Source: Campylobacter sp. RM16192
GTDB taxonomy: Bacteria; Campylobacterota; Campylobacteria; Campylobacterales; Campylobacteraceae
Assembly: GCF_004803855.2 (NCBI RefSeq)
Contig: NZ_CP012552.1
Coordinates: 1,550,001-1,614,000, forward strand
Length of the DNA stretch: 64,000 nt
Direction of reading: 5' to 3'
Within the stretch, counting starts at the first letter, position 1. Each line of letters opens with the position of its first letter. Below are positions 56,653-64,000 of the stretch, piece after piece. The notes beneath the pieces are model-generated. The model saw only the letters and a list, made by a program, of their open reading frames with translations, made no database searches and was not told the DNA's origin. Both the position numbers and the translations under genes were made by a program.

Positions 56653-57066
56653 TTATTTATTACAGTGTTTGCAACTTTTTACGGTTACTAGCACATTTAG
56701 TTTTTCAACGAAATTTCCGAGCTTTTTCTCTAAATTTTCCTTATATTCGTCAAGCAATGCATCATTGTAGCTCATATCGCTTACTTCGCCACACCCTTCA
56801 CATACAACGTGGATATGAGGATGCTCAAAGATATCATATTTAGCCTTTTGATTTGGCATATTAACCTCTACGACTAGCCCCTCATCTTTTAGTGTATTTA
56901 GGTTTTTATACACAGTGGCTAACGATACAGACGGATTTTCAGCCAAAATTTCCTCATAAAGCTCGTCTATAGTAGGATGCATATGGCGATCTAAGATTTT
57001 TAATACGCTGATTCTTTGCGGAGTGGCTTTCAAACCTCGTTCTTTTAGTAAATTTATATAATTCAT
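56653..57066 (-). CDS. perR: Fur-family peroxide-stress regulator PerR
   Basis: The 137-residue protein has an N-terminal winged helix (GLKATPQRISVLKILDRHMH, PSVSLATVYKNLNTLKDEGL) and a C-terminal metal domain with HPHIHVVCEGCGE and SCKHC, the two structural zinc CXXC pairs. The small size and its place directly after dxs match the C. jejuni perR locus as I recall it. PerR represses ahpC and catalase with iron or manganese; ahpC is in this window. Fur itself is the alternative and the sequence alone is not decisive. Confidence 0.85.
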   Translation of the reverse strand: MNYINLLKERGLKATPQRISVLKILDRHMHPTIDELYEEILAENPSVSLATVYKNLNTLKDEGLVVEVNMPNQKAKYDIFEHPHIHVVCEGCGEVSDMSYNDALLDEYKENLEKKLGNFVEKLNVLVTVKSCKHCNK

Positions 57067-57130
57067 ATAACTCCCTTTTTAATTTTTTCTAAACTATACA
57101 AAAAAATTATTTAAAAGTTCTTTATACTTA

Positions 57131-58969
57131 TTAATATAAATTATCTTTTAGTATTTTTTCAGAAATACTCTGCGGATCAAGCCCCAATCCCTTCTCAACC
57201 TCACTCGTACTGCCATGTTCTATAAATTTATCATTATACTCAAGACTAATAACTCTTACATCATATATGGCTTCATCTTGTAAAAATGCGCTTAAAATTT
57301 CAGCTACCCCGCCTTTTTTGGCGCTATCTGAGAAAATATACCAAACTTTTTTATCCTTGGCTAAATCCAACAAAAGCTCTCTATCAAGCGGTTTTACGAA
57401 TAGTAAATCCACAAGAGTCGGTTCAAATTTATCCCTTAAGGCCTTTTTGACCAAATTTGCACGCCCTACTCCATTTCCATACCCTATAAATGCCACTTTT
57501 GAATCTGTTTTAGATAAAATTTCACTTTTTCCAAATTTAATCTCTTTTGACTCAAATTCTCCATCGTCCAATAAGAAGCTACCTCTAGGATATCTGAATG
57601 CACAAGGTCCGACATGCCTATAAGCATATTCCATTATAAGTTTAAAATTTTCCGCAGACCTCGGAGCAAAAATAGTCATATTTGGTATAACATGAAGATA
57701 GCCAACATCAAAGGCGCCCTGATGAGTCTCTCCATCTTCTCCCACGACTCCGGCTCTATCCATAGCAAAAACAACGTTTAGATTCATAATGCAAGCATCG
57801 TGTATCACCTGATCAAAGGCGCGCTGAAGAAATGTCGAATATATGGCGATAAAAGGCTTAAATCCCTCTTTTGCCATAGCGGCCATCGAAGTTACTGCAT
57901 GTTGCTCCGCTATCGCTACATCCCAAAAACGCTCAGGAAATTTCTCAATAAGCAGATCCATGCCCGTTCCGGTAGGCATTGCCGCAGTTACTCCAACAAC
58001 ATTTTCATATTTTTGGGCAAGTTTTAGCAAATTTTCCGCAAAGAGTGCAGTAGCAGATTTTGGAGCACTTTTTTTAATACTCTCCCCACTTTTTAGATCA
58101 AATGGTCCAACCCCATGCCAGTTGGCATAGTGACCCTCAGCCTTCTCGTATCCCTTGCCTTTTAAGGTTTGTGCATGGACGATAACAGGCTTTTTCATCA
58201 TCTTTGCCACTTCAAAAGCATCTATTACAGCCTTTATATCATGACCATCTACGGGACCTATATACTCAAGCCCAAGCTCCTCAAAAAACATCCCTGGAGT
58301 TATAAGTCGTATGCCCTCTTCCATCCTGCGCGCCATGTACGCAGCACCATCTGGCATATAGCTTAGAAATTTCTCAACTCTGCTTTTAAATTTCTGATAT
58401 GGTTGACCTGCCATCATCTGGCTTAAATACTTACTAAGCGCGCCTATAGGCTTACTTATACTCATCTCGTTATCGTTTAAGATTATCACACAGGGATATT
58501 TTCTATCGCCAAGCTCATTTAAAGCCTCATAAGCCATTCCGGCACTCATAGAGCCATCGCCTATTAAAACTACTGGCAAACGATCTTCATTTTTAAGCCT
58601 TATAGCCTTTGCGGCACCTACGGCCAAAGATATTGAAGTGGAGCTATGACCTGCTATAAAATAGTCATATTTACTCTCATTTGGTTTAGTATATCCGCTT
58701 ATACCGCTAAATTTACGCAAACTATCAAAGTTATCCCAGCGATTTGTTAGAAGCTTATGAGCATAGCTTTGATGACTAACATCAAAGATAAACGGGTCTT
58801 TTTCTTTGTCAAATACATAGTGCATAGCCACTATAAGCTCAACCGCACCAATATTTGAGCTAAGATGCCCTCCATTTTTACTAACTGTCTCTAAAATTTT
58901 GCCTCTTATCTTATTACAAAGCTCTCCAAGCTCTTCTGTATTCATAGATTTTAAATTTATATCATTCAT
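57131..58969 (-). CDS. dxs: 1-deoxy-D-xylulose-5-phosphate synthase
   Basis: The 612-residue thiamine-diphosphate enzyme has the TPP motif GDGSMSAGMAYEALN through LNDNEMSISKPIG, FDVSHQSYAHKLLT, and the second-domain sequences VAIAEQHAVTSMAAMA and FAMDRAGVVGEDGETHQG. It makes DXP from pyruvate and glyceraldehyde phosphate, the first step of MEP isoprenoid synthesis. It lies 3 bases after fliH, so it is read from the flagellar operon. Confidence 0.98.
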   Translation of the reverse strand: MNDINLKSMNTEELGELCNKIRGKILETVSKNGGHLSSNIGAVELIVAMHYVFDKEKDPFIFDVSHQSYAHKLLTNRWDNFDSLRKFSGISGYTKPNESKYDYFIAGHSSTSISLAVGAAKAIRLKNEDRLPVVLIGDGSMSAGMAYEALNELGDRKYPCVIILNDNEMSISKPIGALSKYLSQMMAGQPYQKFKSRVEKFLSYMPDGAAYMARRMEEGIRLITPGMFFEELGLEYIGPVDGHDIKAVIDAFEVAKMMKKPVIVHAQTLKGKGYEKAEGHYANWHGVGPFDLKSGESIKKSAPKSATALFAENLLKLAQKYENVVGVTAAMPTGTGMDLLIEKFPERFWDVAIAEQHAVTSMAAMAKEGFKPFIAIYSTFLQRAFDQVIHDACIMNLNVVFAMDRAGVVGEDGETHQGAFDVGYLHVIPNMTIFAPRSAENFKLIMEYAYRHVGPCAFRYPRGSFLLDDGEFESKEIKFGKSEILSKTDSKVAFIGYGNGVGRANLVKKALRDKFEPTLVDLLFVKPLDRELLLDLAKDKKVWYIFSDSAKKGGVAEILSAFLQDEAIYDVRVISLEYNDKFIEHGSTSEVEKGLGLDPQSISEKILKDNLY

Positions 58970-58972
58970 ATA

Positions 58973-59797
58973 CTATTCGCCAACTATCCTTTTTATCTTT
59001 TCAAACCTAGCCTCAATAGTTCCATCAAGATTTCCAGCATCGCTCATCAATATAACACCACCTACGTTTATAGCTTCATCGGCTAAAATTTGTATATTTT
59101 CACTGGTGCCAAAATGCTCTTTTAAGAACTCAAAATCTTTAATATTAACTCTAATTTGTAGCTTTTTAGCCTCATTCAGCTCTTTTATTAAAGATTTTGC
59201 AAGTGCATAAGCAACACTTGAAGAATTTGATGAAATTTCTTTTTTGACAATCTCTTTTGCAATATCGATTGCTGTGCTTGAGAGCTCGTTTTCGCTTGAG
59301 CTTAGAAAATTCTCAAATTTAGCAACTTCACTATCTAGCTTCGCTACCGAATTTAGATATCTTGACTCAAGTGATTTTAATTCACTCTCAAATTTAGCCT
59401 TGGCATCTTCAAAACCTTGCCTAAGACCCTCTTCTTTAGCTCTTATAGTTTCATTTTCTAGGCGTTTTGCAAATTCACTCTCTTGATTTTCTATCTTCAT
59501 TTGAAGCTTTATGATATTTCCAGAAAGCTCATCTGTGCGCTTTAAAAGTTCTTCTACGAAATTTGACTCTATTTTTGGATCTTGAGATATTGGTATTTGC
59601 TGATTATTTTTTATGGAGTGATCAAAATTTGTAGCAAAATTAGCTATATTTGAATTTTCGCTATTGATACTATTTTTACCCGCATGCTCATTTTCGTGGC
59701 TATCATTCGCCTTTTTTTCTTGACCTAAAACCTTAAATCTATAGCTCTCTACAAAATGGCTTTTAGTATCTTCGTTAGTTATTACGCTGCTTCTCAT
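58973..59797 (-). CDS. fliH: Flagellar assembly protein FliH
   Basis: The 274-residue protein has a variable N-terminus, a coiled-coil middle (about 90-160, Glu/Lys-rich with EGLRQGFEDAKAKFESELKS) and a conserved C-terminal region (SLIKELNEAKKLQIRVNIKD, INVGGVILMSDAGNLDGTI) shared with stator subunits such as V-ATPase E. It regulates the export ATPase FliI. It overlaps fliG by 4 bases. Confidence 0.92.
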   Translation of the reverse strand: MRSSVITNEDTKSHFVESYRFKVLGQEKKANDSHENEHAGKNSINSENSNIANFATNFDHSIKNNQQIPISQDPKIESNFVEELLKRTDELSGNIIKLQMKIENQESEFAKRLENETIRAKEEGLRQGFEDAKAKFESELKSLESRYLNSVAKLDSEVAKFENFLSSSENELSSTAIDIAKEIVKKEISSNSSSVAYALAKSLIKELNEAKKLQIRVNIKDFEFLKEHFGTSENIQILADEAINVGGVILMSDAGNLDGTIEARFEKIKRIVGE

Positions 59798-60825
59798 TCT
59801 ATCATCTCTTCTGCTTCACCGACTTGGAAGACTCCTTGATCAGCTAGGGCTTGCACTTGCTCTACTATGCGGCGCTGAGCCTCTTCCACGTCTTTTACGC
59901 GAACAGCTCCAAGGTATTGCATCTCTTCTTTAAACGCTTCGCTTGCACGCTGAGACATACTACCCATAAATTTCTCTTTAAGCGCATCGCCAGAACCTTT
60001 AAGAGCTATCATTAGATCCTTTTTGTCGACATTTTTGAGAATTTCTCTAATAGCTATTTGATTAAGCGTGTTGATATCTTCAAACGTAAACATAAGCTCT
60101 TTAATTGTAGTAGCAAGCCTATCATCGACATCTTCAATATATTCGATAGTGGATTTTGAGGCCTTTTGACCAAGGCGGTTAAGCACTTCTGCAACGGCTC
60201 TTGGACCGCCAACTTCAACCTTATACGAAGTAAGGCTTTCAAGCTTTCCTTCAAGCACTGTTGATACACGTTTAATAACAGATGGGCTAATATCACCCAA
60301 ATTCGCCATTCTAATCACAACCTCGCTTCTAAGTTCATCTGATAAAAACGAAAGCGTCTCTGCAGCACTGGTTGGATCCATATGAGCTAAAATTAAAGCG
60401 ATAGTTTGAGGGTGCTCTTTCATAATAAAATCGGCAAGCTGTTGAGGTTTGATTTTAGTTAAATATCCAAAACTCTTTGAACTCTCCATGCTTTTTGCAA
60501 GCTTATCAAGGATTTTTTGTGCGGTCTCAGGTCCAAAAGTTCGGTAAAGAATCTCTTTGGCGTATTCTAAGCCACCGCTTCTCATATATTGATTTGACTG
60601 CATTAGAGCATAAAATTCCTCTAAAACAGCCGCCGCTACCTGCTTATCAACACTCTTTGCAGTCGCTATATACCTTGAAATTTCAGTGATAACATCAACT
60701 TCCATATGAGAAAACAAAAGCGTAGTGGCGTCCTCGCCAAGCTGTATAAGCAGTATCGCAACTTTTTCAGGCATAGAAAGATCGTCATACATCATCTTTT
60801 GTTGTTCATTTAGATTAGTAGCCAT
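59794..60825 (-). CDS. fliG: Flagellar motor switch protein FliG
   Basis: The 343-residue protein has N, middle and C domains: PEKVAILLIQLGEDATTLLF at the start, the EHPQTIALILAHMDP motif (EHPQ) in the middle and FTFEDINTLNQIAIREIL in the torque-generating C domain, with the charged helix around DLMIALKGSGDALKEKFMGS. It links the MS ring to the C ring and contacts MotA. It shares one base with fliF and overlaps fliH. Confidence 0.98.
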   Translation of the reverse strand: MATNLNEQQKMMYDDLSMPEKVAILLIQLGEDATTLLFSHMEVDVITEISRYIATAKSVDKQVAAAVLEEFYALMQSNQYMRSGGLEYAKEILYRTFGPETAQKILDKLAKSMESSKSFGYLTKIKPQQLADFIMKEHPQTIALILAHMDPTSAAETLSFLSDELRSEVVIRMANLGDISPSVIKRVSTVLEGKLESLTSYKVEVGGPRAVAEVLNRLGQKASKSTIEYIEDVDDRLATTIKELMFTFEDINTLNQIAIREILKNVDKKDLMIALKGSGDALKEKFMGSMSQRASEAFKEEMQYLGAVRVKDVEEAQRRIVEQVQALADQGVFQVGEAEEMIE

Positions 60826-62519
60826 TAAAAGTCCTTGCGATTACTAAAGTCAGAGTCGTTTTTAACCATATCTTGAAGCAATACCGAAACCTCTTCGCTT
60901 CGCTCTTGCACGATGAGCTTCATTTTTTCAAGTAGCACATCATACCTAAGCTCATCCTCATTAAAATCACTTCCGATTCCAAGCTGCTCTTCGACCTTTT
61001 TCTTAGCTGCTTTAAATTTCTCCAAGGCATCCTCGCTATCCTCAAGATCTACTATGTCATCTTGTATATCGGGCTCCTCTTCTTTGATATTTTGAAGCAT
61101 TTTTTCCATAAACGGAACGATAACTTTTTTGTAAAATATAAATAATAAAATTCCGACAAATATATATTTAAATATAGGCATAAAAGGATTTATGTAAGCA
61201 TCAAAAAACGAATTTACCTTATTTACAGGAGTATCTGTGCCAGGTCTTTGAAATTCAAAGTTACTTACAGTTACCTCATCGCCTCTATTTGTATCAAATC
61301 CCACCGATTGCTTTATAAGCGCACTAATCTTGTCTAGTTGCTCATTTGTAAGAGGTGTATATACGATCTCTTTAGTTAAATTTCCATTTTCATCTTTTTT
61401 ATTCTCATACCTGCCGTCAACCACTACAGCGGCGCTTAAGCGCTTAATAGTGGCGAATTGATCTTTGATACGCATAACTTTTTTTGAAATTTCATAGTTT
61501 GTAGTAGATGAGCTCTTAGAATACTGCTCCTCAAGCTTTTTATCATCTATCCCTTCAACCGGACCTATATTGCTAACAGCACCAGGAACACCTTGGACTT
61601 CGCGCTCTTTAGAGCCTTGTCGCTTCTCTTCTACGCTCTGTTCGCTTCTTGCTACAGAATTTGGATCAAAGGTCTCGCTCTCACTATCTTTTCTGGCAAA
61701 ATCAAAGTCTATAGTTACCTTGGCTACTACTTTATGAGTGCCTCCAACTATAGGCGAAAGGACATTTATAATCTTTTGCTCAAGTGCGTTTTCCGACTCT
61801 CTTTTATATTTTATCTGCTGATTTATCTGATCGCTATCGTATTCGCCATCCTCTTCGCCAAGAGGAATTCCATCTTGATTTACTATCTTTACATTTTGAG
61901 TGCTTAAATTTGCAACCGCAGCCGAAACTAAATTTTTAATACCTGAAATCTGCTTTAAATTTAAGCTATTTCCGGTTTTTAAATTTAATACTATTGAAGC
62001 CGAAGGCGGAGTAGTTCTTTCTGTAAATAGAGTCTCTTTTGGTATGGCTATGCGCACCATAGCCTTTTCTATAGGTGCTAGGCTCTCTATTGTCCTAGCA
62101 AGCTCACCCTCTAAAGCTCTTTGAAATTTTACCTTTTGTTCAGAGTCGGTAGCTCCGAATTCTTGTTTGTCAAAGATTTCAAAGCCTACTTTATTATCCT
62201 TTAAAATACCCAAGGATGCTATCGAAATTCTCTCTTTGTAAACATCTTGATTTGGGACTAAAATAGTGCCTTCATTGTAAATTTTATATTTAACCCCGTC
62301 TTTTTCAAGCTGCTGAATAATAAGTGCCGAGTCGCTAGGATTAACACTCTCAAAAAGAACGCTATATCCGTCATAGTTTGTCTGAGAGCTTTTATAAATG
62401 CTTAAAAAGACTAAAAATCCAACCACAAGCACGACAGAACTTGCCGCAACTATGCGCTGTCTTATAGAGAGGCTCTGATAAATGTGTCCGATTTGTTGAA
62501 ATGCGGTTTTAAAATCCAT
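60825..62519 (-). CDS. fliF: Flagellar MS-ring protein FliF
   Basis: The 564-residue protein has two transmembrane helices (about 24-43, IVAASSVVLVVGFLVFLSIY, and about 437-458, FMPIFKYIFVGILLFIFYKK), a secretin-like/YscJ-type periplasmic region (about 50-230) and a C-terminal tail that binds FliG. FliF is the assembly base for the flagellar basal body. It lies 3 bases after hisC, at the head of fliF-fliG-fliH. Confidence 0.98.
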   Translation of the reverse strand: MDFKTAFQQIGHIYQSLSIRQRIVAASSVVLVVGFLVFLSIYKSSQTNYDGYSVLFESVNPSDSALIIQQLEKDGVKYKIYNEGTILVPNQDVYKERISIASLGILKDNKVGFEIFDKQEFGATDSEQKVKFQRALEGELARTIESLAPIEKAMVRIAIPKETLFTERTTPPSASIVLNLKTGNSLNLKQISGIKNLVSAAVANLSTQNVKIVNQDGIPLGEEDGEYDSDQINQQIKYKRESENALEQKIINVLSPIVGGTHKVVAKVTIDFDFARKDSESETFDPNSVARSEQSVEEKRQGSKEREVQGVPGAVSNIGPVEGIDDKKLEEQYSKSSSTTNYEISKKVMRIKDQFATIKRLSAAVVVDGRYENKKDENGNLTKEIVYTPLTNEQLDKISALIKQSVGFDTNRGDEVTVSNFEFQRPGTDTPVNKVNSFFDAYINPFMPIFKYIFVGILLFIFYKKVIVPFMEKMLQNIKEEEPDIQDDIVDLEDSEDALEKFKAAKKKVEEQLGIGSDFNEDELRYDVLLEKMKLIVQERSEEVSVLLQDMVKNDSDFSNRKDF

Positions 62520-62522
62520 ATT

Positions 62523-63623
62523 TTATTTTATAGCTTTCCTTAATTCATCTAAAACTCTATCATTTTGCTCTGGCAAACCTATGGTAATTCTAATTGAATT
62601 CATACCGTAACTTTTCAAATCACGTAAAATTATACCTTTTTTTAGCAGATTTTTGGCAATCTCGGTTGCATTTTCACGCTCAAAGTTATAAGTTATAAAG
62701 TTAGTATAACTATCAATAAACTCTATATTATGCTCTTTTGCAAATTTTTCATATTTTTTCATCTCTTGAAAGTTAGCCTCTACGGTCTTATCTACAAATT
62801 CCTGATCCTTAAGAGCTTCTATGGCCGCTTTTAGACTAAGGGTAGTTATATTAAAAGGGGCTCTTAGTTTGCCAAGTTCATTTATTATAAATTCATCGGC
62901 TATTCCGTATCCTACGCGCATTCCTCCAAGTCCGTAAGCTTTAGAAAAAGTACCAAGAAAAATAGTATTTTTAAATTTAGTTATCAAATCTTTAGGACAA
63001 ATTTCTTTATTTTTGTCTTTAAATCTCGCAAATTCATTATAAGCGCCATCTATTACAATCATCACATCTTTATCAATCTGCTCTAAAAATTTATACACAT
63101 CATCTCTATTTAGACACTCTCCTAAAGGATTATTTGGCAAGCATAAAAAGATCATAGAAATTTCATCTTTTTTATCATTATAAACTTTTAAAAAATCCTC
63201 CAGATTATGCCCTTTAGCCTGAGTTCTATAAATTTTTGCTCCGGTATGCTTGGCGTAAATTTCATACATAGCAAAGGTTACTCCTGCCATCAATACGGCA
63301 TTTTTCGAATTTGCTTTGGCATGAACCGCAAATTCTATCACCTGATCGCTTCCGGAGCCTATTATTATATTTTTCGTATTCACGTTAAATTTAGCCGACA
63401 AGGCTTCTTTTAGCTCATAATAGCTATCATCAGGATAAAGATACATATTTTGCGCACAATTTTTTATCGCCTCAATAACTCTTGGACTTGTTCCGAAAGG
63501 ATTTTCGTTACTCGCTAGCTTAATTACATCCTTTGGCGCTATACCAAATTCACGCACCACAAGCTCTATTGGCTTGCCAGCCTCATAATTTATTAAATTT
63601 GCTAATTTATCGTTAAATTTCAT
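62523..63623 (-). CDS. hisC: Histidinol-phosphate aminotransferase
   Basis: The protein has 366 residues from the ATG at 63623, which overlaps the pheA stop as ATGA and follows GGAGATCAA; the longer frame to 63656 runs inside pheA. The PLP lysine is in [19 protein letters not shown], with [15 protein letters not shown] and [14 protein letters not shown]. It acts in histidine synthesis and often doubles for aromatic amino acids, which fits the coupling to pheA. Confidence 0.95.
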   Translation of the reverse strand: MKFNDKLANLINYEAGKPIELVVREFGIAPKDVIKLASNENPFGTSPRVIEAIKNCAQNMYLYPDDSYYELKEALSAKFNVNTKNIIIGSGSDQVIEFAVHAKANSKNAVLMAGVTFAMYEIYAKHTGAKIYRTQAKGHNLEDFLKVYNDKKDEISMIFLCLPNNPLGECLNRDDVYKFLEQIDKDVMIVIDGAYNEFARFKDKNKEICPKDLITKFKNTIFLGTFSKAYGLGGMRVGYGIADEFIINELGKLRAPFNITTLSLKAAIEALKDQEFVDKTVEANFQEMKKYEKFAKEHNIEFIDSYTNFITYNFERENATEIAKNLLKKGIILRDLKSYGMNSIRITIGLPEQNDRVLDELRKAIK

Positions 63624-64000
63624 CTTTGATCTCCTGGTATGTAGCTTCCCAACCAAACTATCTCGTCTCCAAAACTATTGGCTTTATCTATAGCTCTTTG
63701 GACATTTTCATCATCGATATGCCCCTCAAAATCGATATAAAAGACGGTCTTAAATTCACGCTCTTTTATAGGACGACTCTCCAACCTAGTTAGATTTATC
63801 CCCTCATCTCTAAATGCCGTAAGCAGATCCGCAAGCCCTCCTGGCCTGTGGTCAGTCTTTGCCAAAATAGAGGTTTTGTTCTTTGTCGAGCGTTCGTTTT
63901 TAAAATCACTTAAAATAAAAAATCTCGTTCTATTCGCCATATTATCCTCAATTGTCTCAAACAAAATAGGAACATTATAAAGTTTAGCCGCTATCTTGGA
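63620..64000 (-). CDS. pheA: Chorismate mutase/prephenate dehydratase PheA, C-terminal part
   Basis: The last 126 codons are present; the frame runs off the right edge (first visible residues [12 protein letters not shown]). It contains the end of the prephenate dehydratase domain ([12 protein letters not shown], the conserved N-x-TRF motif) and an ACT regulatory domain with [24 protein letters not shown] and YIDFEGH, the phenylalanine-binding GALV/ESRP-type motifs. It makes phenylpyruvate and is feedback-inhibited by phenylalanine. It overlaps hisC by ATGA. Confidence 0.95.
   Translation of the reverse strand, partial: SKIAAKLYNVPILFETIEDNMANRTRFFILSDFKNERSTKNKTSILAKTDHRPGGLADLLTAFRDEGINLTRLESRPIKEREFKTVFYIDFEGHIDDENVQRAIDKANSFGDEIVWLGSYIPGDQR

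Overview
The window is AT-rich, densely coding DNA from an epsilonproteobacterium, most likely a Campylobacter other than C. jejuni. The evidence is gene content and order: pal-tolB-tolA/R/Q-atpCDGAHFF'-parBA-birA-fmt-obgE-rpmA-rplU, trpE-trpGD-F-B-A, the flagellar operon pheA-hisC-fliF-fliG-fliH-dxs-perR, and ndk-yceD-rpmF-plsX-fabH. These follow three gene blocks I recall from C. jejuni NCTC 11168 (roughly Cj0094-0113, Cj0335-0358 and Cj0316-0334). I cannot fix the species. I see no rRNA, tRNA, CRISPR array, prophage or insertion sequence, and no stretch over 300 bases without a gene.

Region 1 (1-14.2 kb, minus strand) carries ribosomal proteins L21 and L27, the GTPase ObgE, Fmt, BirA, ParA/ParB, the F1 and stalk genes of ATP synthase, and the Tol-Pal envelope system. 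Region 2 (14.2-31.5 kb) has a di-heme cytochrome c peroxidase, FlhB, a DcuB-like C4-dicarboxylate transporter with an unusual extra domain, PolA, a DJ-1/PfpI protein, formate-tetrahydrofolate ligase with an apparent 5' frameshift, then a minus-strand repair operon: uvrA, an unknown (Imm49-like?) gene, a pyrimidine-dimer glycosylase and a DNA alkylation repair gene broken by an in-frame stop. A methyltransferase and a TauE-type exporter follow.

Region 3 (31.5-47.1 kb) holds the complete trp operon, a flagellar motor trio (CheX-like, FliN, FliO-like), Ppx/GppA, a two-component pair whose regulator is CosR-like but has the phosphoacceptor Asp, FolB, PlsY, a short stand-alone LapA-type retention-module protein, a HerA-like ATPase and a PilZ protein. 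Region 4 (47.1-64 kb) has AhpC and ferredoxin, Ndk, the fatty-acid/phospholipid starter genes PlsX and FabH with L32, a Crp-family regulator, SerC, a CYTH-CHAD protein, UbiE, XseA, PerR, Dxs, FliH/G/F, HisC and PheA (cut by the window end).

The most notable observations are: the gene order ccp / flhB...plsY / ahpC, which with strands fits a clean inversion of the flhB-plsY segment relative to C. jejuni; the orphaned retention module near one breakpoint; a CosR-type regulator paired with a sensor kinase; the DNA-repair operon with an uncharacterised member and a dying last gene; the DcuB insertion; and several palindromes in promoter regions.
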